Shown: positions 50,601 through 61,200 of the stretch, in pieces
Position numbering within the stretch: the first letter of the stretch is position 1
How the letters are laid out: every line of letters starts with the position of its first letter
Assembly: GCF_028389875.1 (NCBI RefSeq)
Contig: NC_084672.1
Coordinates: 11,895,958 to 11,959,957, forward strand
Length of the DNA: 64,000 bases
Direction of reading: 5' to 3'
Origin: Rhea pennata
Lineage: Eukaryota > Chordata > Aves > Rheiformes > Rheidae
The notes under the pieces: model-generated
The model's input: the letters and a program-made list of their open reading frames with translations, nothing else
What the model was told of the DNA's origin: nothing
Database searches by the model: none
Made by a program: the position numbers and the translations under genes

Positions 50601-53600
50601 TGGCATTTTTTGGACCTCTTAATTCTCATAAAATAAGGGAAATGACATTGAACATTGTACTTTCTCCATTTTTTAATATGTATTTATATAAAAAAAAAGA
50701 ACCCTGAAACCTGCTTCTTGGAGTGTTTTTCTTCTTTCATTTTCAGAATGGGGTTTTTACTGAATCAGTCTGGCCACCTTCACTCCCATTCACACCCTCA
50801 CTCTCATGTTCCTCAGTTGAACTCTCCTAACACAGCCCACAGCAGTAGCCATGGACACAGCAGCCTAGCAGTGAGAGCAGCATTTGTACATGCTCTTGGG
50901 GACTTGGTACAAAGTATTGGTGTTCTTGTAGCTGCATACATCATACGCTTCAAGGTAAGGAATGGCTAGTCTTTGAGGGAGGGTGGAATTTTGTAAACTC
51001 CGATGATTAAATTAGAGAGACTTGTAAGCTATAAAAATTTCTATAGTATTTTGTGACATTCTGTTATAAGCTTTGTAATTCACTCAAGATAAGTGAAAAC
51101 TATCTCTCTATTATGCATTTTGTAACTATTTAAACAAAAATTTGTAAGAAATAAAAGTGCGTATTTTGAGTCACATCTAAAGGAACATATTTTCATACAT
51201 CCTTTAACACTTTGGGACTTCCCTTGCAGCCAGAATACAAGATTGCTGATCCTATATGTACTTATGTATTCTCCATACTGGTGGTTTTGACAACAGTCCG
51301 AATTCTGTGTGACACAGGAGTCATTATTCTGGAAGGTAAGATCTGTGTACAATCTGCAGTACTACATGTCAAATACCAGTGAGAAATGATTTTTTTTTTT
51401 TTTTTCATGATCACCATCTCTAACAATGTGGGGTGTGTCTAGAGAATTTGTTAATCCTGCTGCTGCTACAGTCTTTGAGTTCTTGATCTAAGTTGCAGCA
51501 GTCTTTATGCTTCTTTGACCTTTGCCAGAATGGCATGAATCCTAGCTCTGCTCACAGGTAACTCAGAATCCAGAGAGGGTAAAAGTGAAAAGTACAGAAC
51601 TTTCTTATGTCTCTGCAATGGACATGAGCTGGATTAAGTGAACCTTTGCCCAGGTTCAACTCTGTATTTTCACTTTAACTTGTATGTAAAGTGAATGTGA
51701 ATGCATGTAAAAGGAGACAGCAAATCTAGGCCAAATGGCTGCACAAGTGGTTCATGCCTGTCCTGCTTTCACCTTTTCTGCAGCTCCTGCTGTATCGCTT
51801 GTGTAGTTTCTGTAGTAGCAGCAGTAGAAGCATAAGTCAAGAATGGTGTAAAACGAGAGGTGGGGAGAATGCTGAATGTAAGCTGAATAATCCTATCCCT
51901 TGTGGAGATTTAGTCAGACAGAAAAATGCCAGCAACATTCTTTGTGTTATTGTAACTAGCAAGACCACTATTCCAGTTTAATCTAGTACTTTCAACTAAC
52001 GAAAGTGTTAGTGCCTTTCTTGTCATTTAGGAAGAACAACTGAGGAAGTTCACTCAGAAGACAAAAATGGTAAAATGTGCTTAAGAAATCTCAATTAGTT
52101 CCAAGGCAGCAACTGAGATTTAGCCAAAGAAAACAGATATGACAAACTAACAGTGTATCAAATTCAACATGTTTGAGTTGTAGATGTTTGCATAGGCATC
52201 CTGATTGTCAAAAAATGTCTGAATTAATGATTTTATTACAAGTGATGAAAGGTAGTTTTCATGTTCGCTGGGATACTTTACTAACTCAATTTCAGAAACT
52301 CCAGAAAATAGACATGTATTTATACTGGAGACTGCTGCTAAAAATCAGAGACTTTGGGGTTACGTCAGCTTTCAGTATTAATTTTAACAAAGTTTCACCA
52401 TTACACTAGGAATGCTAAACTTCAAATTCACATGATTATCAAATACAAGTAGTGAGATTCTGGTTTCTAATATAGCTTTAGAACCCAGCATGGCAGTCTA
52501 GCCAACAGCATGATGCAAGCTGTAGAAATAATACCAGGCAATTAGCTAGTTACTTAGCAGCTAAATAATTTTTCTATTAGTCTTTACTAAAGGGGAATTT
52601 TTGCATTTAATATGAGAGAATCCTAGACATTGAACTTTCAGAAGATTTGGTATTGGAACAAACAGATCATTTAAATCACAGTAAAGCACCAGGTCTAGAG
52701 AAGAGTTATACAAGAATTCTGAAGAAATTTGAGAAGCAAATGGCTGAATACCTCACAATATATATAAATAAAACTACAAAGCTGGAAGATAAGCTATGAT
52801 AGAAACAAAACTATCCAGAGTATACAGAAGCTTGAATTTTTCCAACATATTTGTACTGCTTTTTGAGCCAGTGTTGATCACCTCAAATTTTGATTCTGCT
52901 CTTAGTGCAACAAAAGTGTGGAGAAGGGAAGCTACAGAGTTGCTGTAGCTGCTGAAAATAAGACAGCCAGAAGGGCTTTACAAATTATTGATTTGTAAAG
53001 ATGCAGCCCTATTAGACAGTTATATGCATTGACCACTGCAGATGGATTACCACCATCACTTGAAGATGGTACCAGTTACCTTAAAAAAGAAGTGTCATGA
53101 GACAGCAAGAGACAGACTATATCATTTTCAGATTCTGACTTTAGTTTTCGATGATCACACATAATGGAGTGTGCATTCTTTTGTTGTCCCAAAACTGGGT
53201 TCTCTTACCTGGTGTGCAAGTAACCAATAGACACACAGCTTCGAGATACTTGTTTATTTGAGTTCTGCACAGAGATGGGTACTAGGTGGTAGATCCATAA
53301 AGCTAGCACACCTTCTCATTCTTTATTTATACAAACTTTTCAGGGAGTACTTTATACAAATTTTTGTATTGGTTACAGTTTCATTACATCATGTATTCAC
53401 TCTGTGCTTGCACTTTAACATTCCTGTTAACATTCCTGTTAATAGCATAGAAGGCGGTGGTAACATCATTATCATGCCATTTCCATCTCATTATTCATTT
53501 AGGAGTGTGTAGTATAATATGTTAATAAGCCTTAATGAACCTAAGGTTACTCTGGGTTATTCTACTGTTTTTGTCTTGTCTACCCCTCTACCCACATTCT

Positions 53601-55599
53601 TCAGAGTGTTGTGGTTTCATCAAGGTTATTCAGCTGGAGCTGGCTGTTCTTTGCAATACTGTTTTACAGTGTCCTCTCCCCCTTACCCTTGAGTCTTGTT
53701 AACTATTTGTAGGTTTTTTCACAGCATTACTCGAACACTTTGAAGGAAGTCCTCATGGGAAACAGACTTGCAATGAGAAGAAATTGGCTGTACAGTGGAC
53801 CATCAGATACTGTTTAGCTTTTAGAATAAATAATATTTTAAGATAACCTTTCAAAATAAACATTTTAATTGTTTTTAGTAGTATTTTTAAAATTAAATTT
53901 TCCTTTGGAAAAAATACTATTTCAGCTTGTTCAAGCATTCTAAAAAATTCTACTTCAGTATATCCAATTTGGGCTTAGAAAATATTTATTTCCATAAAAC
54001 CTTTCAACAATTTGGCTTTCAATTCTGATTCAGAGCTGAAACCAATGCAGAACAGCAAATCTTCCCCACATGTATATTTTTGACAAGTTCTAGTAACAGA
54101 ACAAAGAGCTTTTAGGATTAGAAAATGTATTACATGAATAATATTCCTAGTTGCATTACCTAGTCTAAACATTTAAAAGTGATGGTTATTTGTGCTTCAA
54201 GTCATTAATCAACAACTAATTTTTGATGTTTGGAAGAAATGTTATTTAGGCATTTTGATATGTAATTATACTTCCCTTTGAAGAGTCTGGTCTAAGCAGT
54301 TACTAGTATTTAGGTGTTGCACTGAAGTTGTGTCTATAGATATACACTGAGCCAAATGATCTGACATTGGCTACTGCCAGTGACAGGATTCTGGAATGGA
54401 CAAACGGATTTCTGAGACAGCAGTACAATTCCAGTACAAGTTCTGTATCCACACTGAATTTATTCAGTATGCCAGTTTGTGTATTCTTCTCCATTGATAA
54501 TTTGGAAGTTACTAATCACTTCAAATTCAACACAAACTATAAACTCTCTTGACTTTTGAGCTCTGCCATGACATCTTATTTTGAAGGCCAGTGAGTGTTT
54601 GCAGAAAATAGAGTTAACTTTACCTCTTATTTGGTATCACAGGAGTTCCAAGGCATTTGAATGTGGATCGTATTAAGGAAGACTTGATGAAAATTGAAGA
54701 TGTTTATTCTATAGAAGATTTAAATATCTGGTCTCTCACTGCAGGAAAAACAACTGCCATAGTTCACTTGCAATTAGGTAAGATGGTGCATAACATAATT
54801 CCAGATTAAGTCCAAATATAGGAAAAAAACTTTTGACTTTCTCTTCATATTATCACTAGGTAAATTCAGGAAGCATCATTATGGGGAAAAAAAATCTACT
54901 AACTTTGCTTTTGTACAGCAAGGCACAGAACCCCTCATTTGATAAGGACAAAGTTTAAGTGGAAATTGTGCAAGGAGAAAATGCATTCATACTGAAACAT
55001 TCGGTATGGATTCTTTGAGTGGAAAAAAGTATTTCTCTTCAGAAATTCCTTACATTGTGTAGGGAAAGATACAGCAAAGTTCTGAACTAGTATGTGGAAC
55101 AATCTAAAAATTAACACTGTGTTTTGTCAAAACCTGTGGTGGTTTACACATCTCATGCAGTGCGTGAATATTAATTCTTAGTAAGAAAGTTTGATTGTTT
55201 TTGATCTACCAGATCCACAGTTCTAACAAGATACAGTTCTAATGATGGAATATAGGCCTAAAGGTGTAAAATAATATATGTAGTACATATCGACCATAGT
55301 ACAGTATTAAATTGATAAATACCATCAGTGTGAACAAAGATTATTCCAGTTGGTAAGACTGCGTGATAGATACAAGAACAGCAGGTTGGTCAAGCTTCTT
55401 GAGGAATGAACTGTATTCATTATTTTTTTTTTTTATTTTTTCAGTTCCTGGTAGTTCATCTAAATGGGAGGAAGTTCAGTCTAAGGCCAGACAACTGCTG
55501 CTGAACACATTTGGGATGTACAAATGCTCTGTCCAGCTTCAGAGTTACAAACAGGAAATAAGCAAAACCTGTTCAAGTTGTCAGAGTTCCAGTGCCTAA
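38217..55599 (+). CDS. SLC30A4: zinc transporter 4 (ZnT4)
   Basis: Seven exons, 38217-38595, 43785-43931, 50373-50526, 50747-50954, 51230-51335, 54643-54777 and 55445-55599, total 1284 bases and 427 residues; human ZnT4 has 429. It is a cation diffusion facilitator that exports zinc from the cytosol into endosomal or secretory vesicles, probably in exchange for protons; loss in mouse causes zinc-poor milk. The N-terminal cytosolic region (1-107) keeps MAGSGVW and [11 protein letters not shown]. Transmembrane segments start near 108. The intramembrane zinc site is intact: HxxxD at His142/Asp146 in [10 protein letters not shown] and at His275/Asp279 in [11 protein letters not shown] His-rich loop lies at about 237-264 ([11 protein letters not shown], then HSSSHGH). 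The C-terminal cytosolic domain (from about 297) ends in QSSS plus Ala, close to human. The frame is open upstream of the chosen start, but the first ATG in it is 38217 and it matches the family start. All junctions are GT-AG. Confidence 0.97.
38803..38860. repeat. alternating TG/TA/CA repeat with inverted symmetry
   Basis: Alternating purine-pyrimidine sequence about 210 bases into SLC30A4 intron 1. The left arm GTGTGTGTGTATATA pairs perfectly with the right arm TATATACACACACAC across a short loop, then a further GTGTGTGTGT follows. Such sequence can form Z-DNA or a hairpin (known property). Confidence 0.8.
40223..40368 (-). mobile_element. tRNA-Val-derived SINE with CR1-type tail
   Basis: On the minus strand the head (about 40368-40300) follows tRNA-Val(UAC): the A box TAGCACAGTGGTTATCACA, the anticodon loop TCTGCTTTACATGC, and the B box GGTCCTGGGTTCAAGC, ending CAGTCGAACCA. 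The tail is CR1-like: GATTGGACTAGATGATCC, CCCTTCCAACCTTGC and GATTCTGTGATT at the end. The tail octamer is less regular and the tRNA part more changed than in the tRNA-Ile element at 33.9 kb, so this copy or family may be older. I do not know its published name. Confidence 0.75.
43932..50372 (+). other. SLC30A4 intron 2
   Basis: 6.4 kb with no gene seen. It holds a T run at 44289-44303, an AAT triplet repeat at 45065-45078, a perfect short hairpin at 46465-46494, a TG/TA repeat at about 48063-48110, and a 112-codon plus-strand frame at 48837-49175 that resembles nothing I recognise. Confidence 0.65.
46465..46494. other. perfect 13-bp hairpin with GAAA loop
   Basis: ACAATACAGCCCT (46465-46477) and AGGGCTGTATTGT (46482-46494) are exact inverted repeats separated by GAAA. 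In the SLC30A4 pre-mRNA this would fold into a perfect stem closed by a GNRA-type tetraloop. The function, if any, is unknown. Confidence 0.8.
52640..52800 (+). mobile_element. old CR1-like LINE reverse-transcriptase fragment
   Basis: The translation contains [18 protein letters not shown] followed by [11 protein letters not shown], which follows the CR1/L2-type reverse-transcriptase pattern SKAPGPDG, then PRILKEL, then AEPLTIIFNKSW. The fragment is short, degraded and has stops on both sides. It is an ancient, inactive remnant inside the SLC30A4 intron. Confidence 0.55.
53181..53594 (-). mobile_element. probable solo LTR of an endogenous retrovirus (ERVL-like), old
   Basis: About 414 bases flanked by a 7-base direct repeat CATTCTT (53174-53180 and 53595-53601), consistent with a target site duplication. 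On the minus strand it starts TGGGTAGAGG and ends near GGGACAACAA, with a TATA-like GTATAAATAAAG and a later AATAAA before the 3' end, the layout of U3-R-U5. No internal retroviral region is present, so it looks like a solo LTR. The 3' terminus is not a clean CA, so the exact edge is uncertain by one or two bases. The family assignment is a guess. Confidence 0.5.
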
Positions 55600-55658
55600 T
55601 TTCGTATGTTTTGGGAACTGCTGCCTTATTCTTTATCTTGTAGTTAAAGACTGAGAGC

Positions 55659-55664
55659 AATAAA
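55659..55664 (+). terminator. candidate SLC30A4 poly(A) signal AATAAA
   Basis: AATAAA lies 60 bases after the stop codon at 55597-55599. It would give a very short 3' UTR. Mammalian SLC30A4 has a longer one, so distal sites further right are likely also used. Confidence 0.45.
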
Positions 55665-55699
55665 TGCAAAATCAAAATGATCAAATAGAATCCTTAATG

Positions 55700-58100
55700 T
55701 GTTAATTTGTATCATGTAACATGCAGCAGGGAGAACTGGTGCTGCAAAATGTGCAGTAGTTGCCCTACAGAACATGTATTTCACTCTCTTCCTTGTACTG
55801 GTTTATTCAATTTATTATGATTTTGAGACAAAGTTGTTTGAAGATTGTTGTTTACAGATTGCAACACAGCTCTGCAGATACCTCACAAATTACAGATCAA
55901 TGTTGTCCTTTGATAACTGTGTACCACGAAGTACCTGCACTCTAAATGGAGCATCAAGTGTTCAGTATTTCAATTAAAATCTCTAATGCTGATCATGCCA
56001 GCATTCCATGATCCCTGAATTCACTATACAGTATTTTTGCAATAGTCATTTTCATACAGTATCTTAAACTTTGATGCATACAGTGATAGTTGAATTCTTT
56101 TATAGAATTGTCTCTTCAGAAACATTGCAAAACACAAAATTTACGGTACCCAGACCAGAAACTTAGCTTAATCTGGACATTCAGAGACCCAGACAGGCCA
56201 ATCCTTGCCCAGGCTTCTGGTGTTTAACTAGAGACACAAAACTGGACCCGAAGTGTTTAAGTGATCGGTTATCTTTAATGTATTTTAGAATAGGCTTCAT
56301 ACCTTAGAAACAGGTATTTATTTTACGAAGTTTTGAGTTGTAAGATGACTTTGTTATTAATATTCTTGAATGTCTAAAACAACATTTGATTCATATTAAA
56401 AGGCCAATTAATTAGCATGCATTCTAATTATAATTAATAAATGTGCTGTAATTGAACATTTTTCATGATTGATTTCCATTGTTAAAAGAAAACTGAATGA
56501 TAGAAAGTATGCTTGGTAGGGAGATACCCTCAAATATAATCTGTAGACATGTAAAATACATAGATCTTCAAGCAGGAAAGTATGGAGCAGAAATTTTAGA
56601 TACACAGTATCTCTTCAGTCTTGAATCTCTGACCTTTTTATTTCATCTTTGCTTCAAGCACAGTAGTGGAGATATCCTGACAGGAGTGCCACTGAAACAG
56701 CAGTACCTCACTACTTAGATTTATGAATAAAACAAAACCCAAGAAAGCTCAGTAACCTATTTCATTCCATTTCTACAAGTCAAGGAATCCACGATCCTTT
56801 CTTACCTATGCTGGAAAACAACACTGTAACCACCCTACAGGGGTAGCATTCTCTTGGGCCTTTTCTTACATTGGTAGAGGGAAGAGGCAGTATGAAAAGA
56901 CTGTTTCCTTATCCTGACAGCTCAGAGTCCACAAAACTGAACTGCTTAGCCTCGCAGCGGAATCCCTGAACATGAATGTATATGGAAGGATAAAATCTCT
57001 TATCTGCCTTTTACTTGCCTGTAATTATTGCCACTAAGATACAATACCTTCAAGCGCAGATTTATGCATGTTTCTGGAGTCATTTGCATAAGACAAGCCA
57101 AGGGCAACAAGAATATGACCTGAAAAGTTCAAAAGACAGACAGAATTTGGTTTCTTACGTTTTGTTTATTCTGTGCTTTCATCTCTGAGGAACTTCCACT
57201 GATATCAAAAGTAGTTCTGCATTTGGATCAGAAAGGAAAATTTCTGCCCTATAATAGATGCTGTGATATTCAGTTATGAATACTGATCTGATTTATATCT
57301 GCATTTAGTAGTAACAAACTTGGCTTGTTTTCTTTCCTTTTTGGATGTATGGATCACATGACAAATTTTCAGAGGTGAAAACTGACAGCACAGTATTAGT
57401 TTGGGAAAAGCACACCTAACACTGGATTATGTTTGTATTGGTTCTGACAAGAAATGGGAACACTTTAGTACAGCATGGGAGTACGTTCAGCTCAGAGGCA
57501 AAGTAGCAGTATACTGGGGAAGTTAATTCTTTAATACAGTGTCACTAAATAAGCCATATCACAGTTTATGAAAAAAGTACATCCCATCCTTATGAACTTC
57601 CTGAAAAAAAGCAACAGGTATTTTGCACATACTGATATTCAAATAGGATTTAAATAAATTGGGGTTTACAGTCAATGTAATTAGAAGTTGAAGTATGGTA
57701 GATGTGTATTGTATTTGGAGTTTTTTATTGTAATGATTTATTATACATTTGTTTAATTGAAAAAGCAGAAATGTTTTGCTTTGTTGTGGTTTTTATTAAA
57801 TCAATTAAACTTCACATTGCTATCTTATAAAATATTTATTTGTATTGCTGTCTCTTGTCTTTTTGTCTTGAATCTTGAGTCTCACAGCAGCTGTTTTTTG
57901 AAGTGTTCTTGCTATGAACTCTCAGACTTCACTCAGTTTGGAGACACTGTATTGGATTGGAGAATGGATCATGTCTCAGTCTTCAGGCAGGACAATTTAA
58001 GTATTGTTATTTCCCATGCAATAACTGCACTTTAAAAGTACAAAAACTGATATAAAACGAAGTATGGAGGAGGAGCAGCCATAAAGCAATTGGCAAAACA
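55700..58100 (+). other. possible distal SLC30A4 3' UTR and flank
   Basis: AT-rich, with several poly(A)-like signals and no coding frame I recognise. In mammals the SLC30A4 mRNA has a long 3' UTR, so part of this stretch may be transcribed. The boundary cannot be set from sequence. Confidence 0.3.
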
Positions 58101-58129
58101 TTCTTTAAACCCTATATTCATCCTTTGTT

Positions 58130-58260
58130 GGAGGGGCTTGTGATCAAGCACTATAGACAAACTGCAAGGAGTTCAGAGAAAAGCCACAGAAGATGAGAAC
58201 CTATGATAAAAGAATCAATGTGTGTATCTCAGGGAGATTCTGAAATGTACGTTCCCTGTT
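58130..58260 (+). mobile_element. possible old CR1 ORF2 C-terminal remnant
   Basis: The stretch ctgcaaggagttcagagaaa followed by agccacagaagatga resembles the CR1 segment coding LERVQRRATKMI near the end of ORF2. It is short and degraded, and the assignment is tentative. Confidence 0.35.
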
Positions 58261-61200
58261 TCAAGGTCTAACTAAACTCAAATGGAAATTTAGATCTGCG
58301 TGGTCTAATAAGACTTTTTAAAGTCTTTGTAAGTCTTTTATTTCTTGTGGCTATCACAAGATCACTTACACACTCTTACATCATTCTTTTCTTCCTGCAA
58401 AATCATCCTCCTTGAAATAAGGAGAAATAATCATTTGTATAACATGATTTCTCTAACAAAGCAGATGTAAGATTTGAACAGGGGTGTCCAAAACTAGTGT
58501 CACTGCTTTCCAGAGCCACACTGGGATGATATTGCTGATTGTACAGCTCCCATCCTGTGGGAATTCTGCCTTCTCTAACAATCTACATTGGAAGAAGTTT
58601 CCCTATCTTGATCTGCGATTGTCACTCTTCCTTTTCTGAAGCATAGATACATCTTTGATGACAGCCTATTCACGAGTCAAAAAAAGCATTTTCATGCAGC
58701 GCAAATGCAAACCCTAGCAACCCACTCTTATATTCTGAAGTGTACATATCCTAAGAAGAAAATTAACAGAAATCTATTTTATTTTTGGACTAATGCTTTC
58801 CTTGCTTAACGCTGAAATATTTTTTAAATTGTATTGACTTTTAATCCTTCCTGTACCAGAAGCTTTATAATTTAAAATGTTATACTTGTCATACCGGAAC
58901 CAGGTCTTCAATTATTTTACTACTGTACGTATCTACTGTCTCTTGCAGAATCACTCCTGCTTTGGAAAATGACTAAGAAAAAAAAGTAGGCTGGCATTTA
59001 GAAGTAGCTTTCAGACATTTTAAACAAACAATCTAAGGAGTAGTAAGTCCTTTTTCAGGTATTTTGGCAGAAACTCAGGAGGAAGCTGCACTGATGCTAC
59101 TTCAGTTGCAATGCTTATGTTGAAAATTGAGTTTTCTTGAGTAGGGCTGTAAAGTATTATTTCCTCTACAGATGCTAAAAGAACGTCATAAATGAGTCAT
59201 TGGGTAATTAGACTTGATATGTACTGCAGCAGCTTCCCAGCCTCCAAGGAGCTGGTCCATAGCCAGAGAAGCAGCTGCTTTGGGATCTCAAGGGGGCAGG
59301 CACAATCCCCTGTAAATACTCAGCTCATTTCCCTCTACTTGCCTGAAAGGGAGCTGCCAAGAGCTTTTTCCTTGCTGGTAGATGAAAGCAGGCTCCAGTG
59401 TTCCAGGTGTAAGCACACCTGGCTTAAAAATTGTTTCATCTGGGTTTTGCACTATGCCATGTGCTCTGCTTCTCTCATTTTTGTTTTCTTGTAGTACCGT
59501 TTGCCTTCTCCACAGCTTCACCAGTAACGTCCAGTTTGCAACCTGTGCATCTGCTGCTTACAGTCACTCTGAGCTTCTCATGCAGCGCTGTATGTGAAAT
59601 ACCCCCAAACACTTTGCACGGCCACTCTTCTCCTGTCCTATTCAAATACATGGTCCCCCAAAGCACGTTTCTTCTTTAACCTCTAGGAAAAATCTGGGCA
59701 TCAAGTTGCAAAGTCACAAGAAGGACCTCATCTGAAGGCCTGTTCATTTTCTTTCTGCCTTAAAACAAACTTCCTTTTTATCTCCCCATTCTAAATCCAG
59801 TTCCTAGTTTCTCTCCATCCTCCCCCTTATTTAATTATAATAACCAGTCCTTTAAATTCAGATAGATTTTTTGAAAAAATACTTTTAAGGAAGCATTTTC
59901 ATAGTTAAGATGACTCTCTATGTTCGAATCTATTACTCTTTCTTTTTTTACAGATTTCACACGTTCCTTTTTCAAAACCCACTCTAAGAACAAGTCTGAC
60001 ACAAAATTAAATGGATGCACTATTTCTCCTGAAAGTAAAGCCTCAAGACCTTTCCTGAGTTTACCAGAAGGTGGTGCACTAGTCCTAGCTATAGTAAGAA
60101 CTGAATCCTGAGTATAGCTACTTCCTCGTATGTCATGGGAATACATTTTGTCTCAAAGTTTAAAAAAGTCTTAATAATAACTAAAATAAGGATTTTTTTT
60201 CCTTAAAATTTTTTTTAAGGGTAATACACGGGATTTAATTTTATCATGTATATAATAAGGAACAGAGCAAATCTAGCAATGATTTTTAGGATTTAGGATC
60301 CTTCTTAAAGATATATAAAGATATAGCCATGCAATACAAAGATGAAATGTCTCCCTTGAGTTCTAATTATGCAATAAAAAATTCTATGATGGAAATCAAT
60401 TGTGTCTATGAGTAACTGAAAGGCAATTGAAAAGTATATTCATTAATGTAAACAGCATCATTCATTGTGCAAGCCATTAGATCCTGTGAAAATAGATGTT
60501 GTTTCTCTGTGGTGTTGTATTCATGTTTCCAGAACAGTACATGCTTACATGTGAAACATCCTCACCTGTCTTCCTTTTTTGTGAAAGATGTGATAATATT
60601 TTGCATCAAAAATACATATTTAGGGAAGAAATTTTGCTTCCAGTTAGGCAGATAAAGTGACAAATACATAACACCACTGGGTTTACACTGCAGTTGCTAG
60701 TAAATGTTGTCTTTTGGTCTGGTTGACCAGACACCATTTAGGGAAAATACAGATGACAGCTGAACAGCTCAGAACCGCAACTTCCTTCCAGTAAAGTCTT
60801 CTTTCATTTCTTCAAGCTGTTAAGCAATCCTTTATTTTCTAAGCTTCTGCAAAAGACACACACCTTCATGAGGAAACCGAAGTTGCTCAACCAACTGCAA
60901 AGTGCTTTGACGTTTGCTTTAAATATAGCCTAAATGGAACAAATTATGATGGCTGTCAGGTCACCTAGCTGCCTGGGGCAAAGGTCACATTGTATCATAG
61001 AAAATTTAAAAGAAAATAACACTTTGCATATCAAAAGTTAAAGGGCAATTTACAGGAAGCTGTAAATGAAGATTCATTCTAGTTGTGCTCTCTTGTGAAC
61101 AGCCATGCAGGATACCGTGCCTCATCTGATACACTAACTGTCTTTGTAAAGCAGCAATGAAAGCAGAACATCGTTTCTCCTCCTTCAGTATTATTGCAGT

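Larger units (their letters stand above)
51336..54642 (+). other. SLC30A4 intron 5
   Basis: 3.3 kb with no other gene seen. It holds an old LINE reverse-transcriptase fragment near 52.65-52.80 kb, a probable solo LTR at 53.18-53.59 kb and a possible old L3/CR1-like 3' end near 54.36-54.43 kb. Confidence 0.65.
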
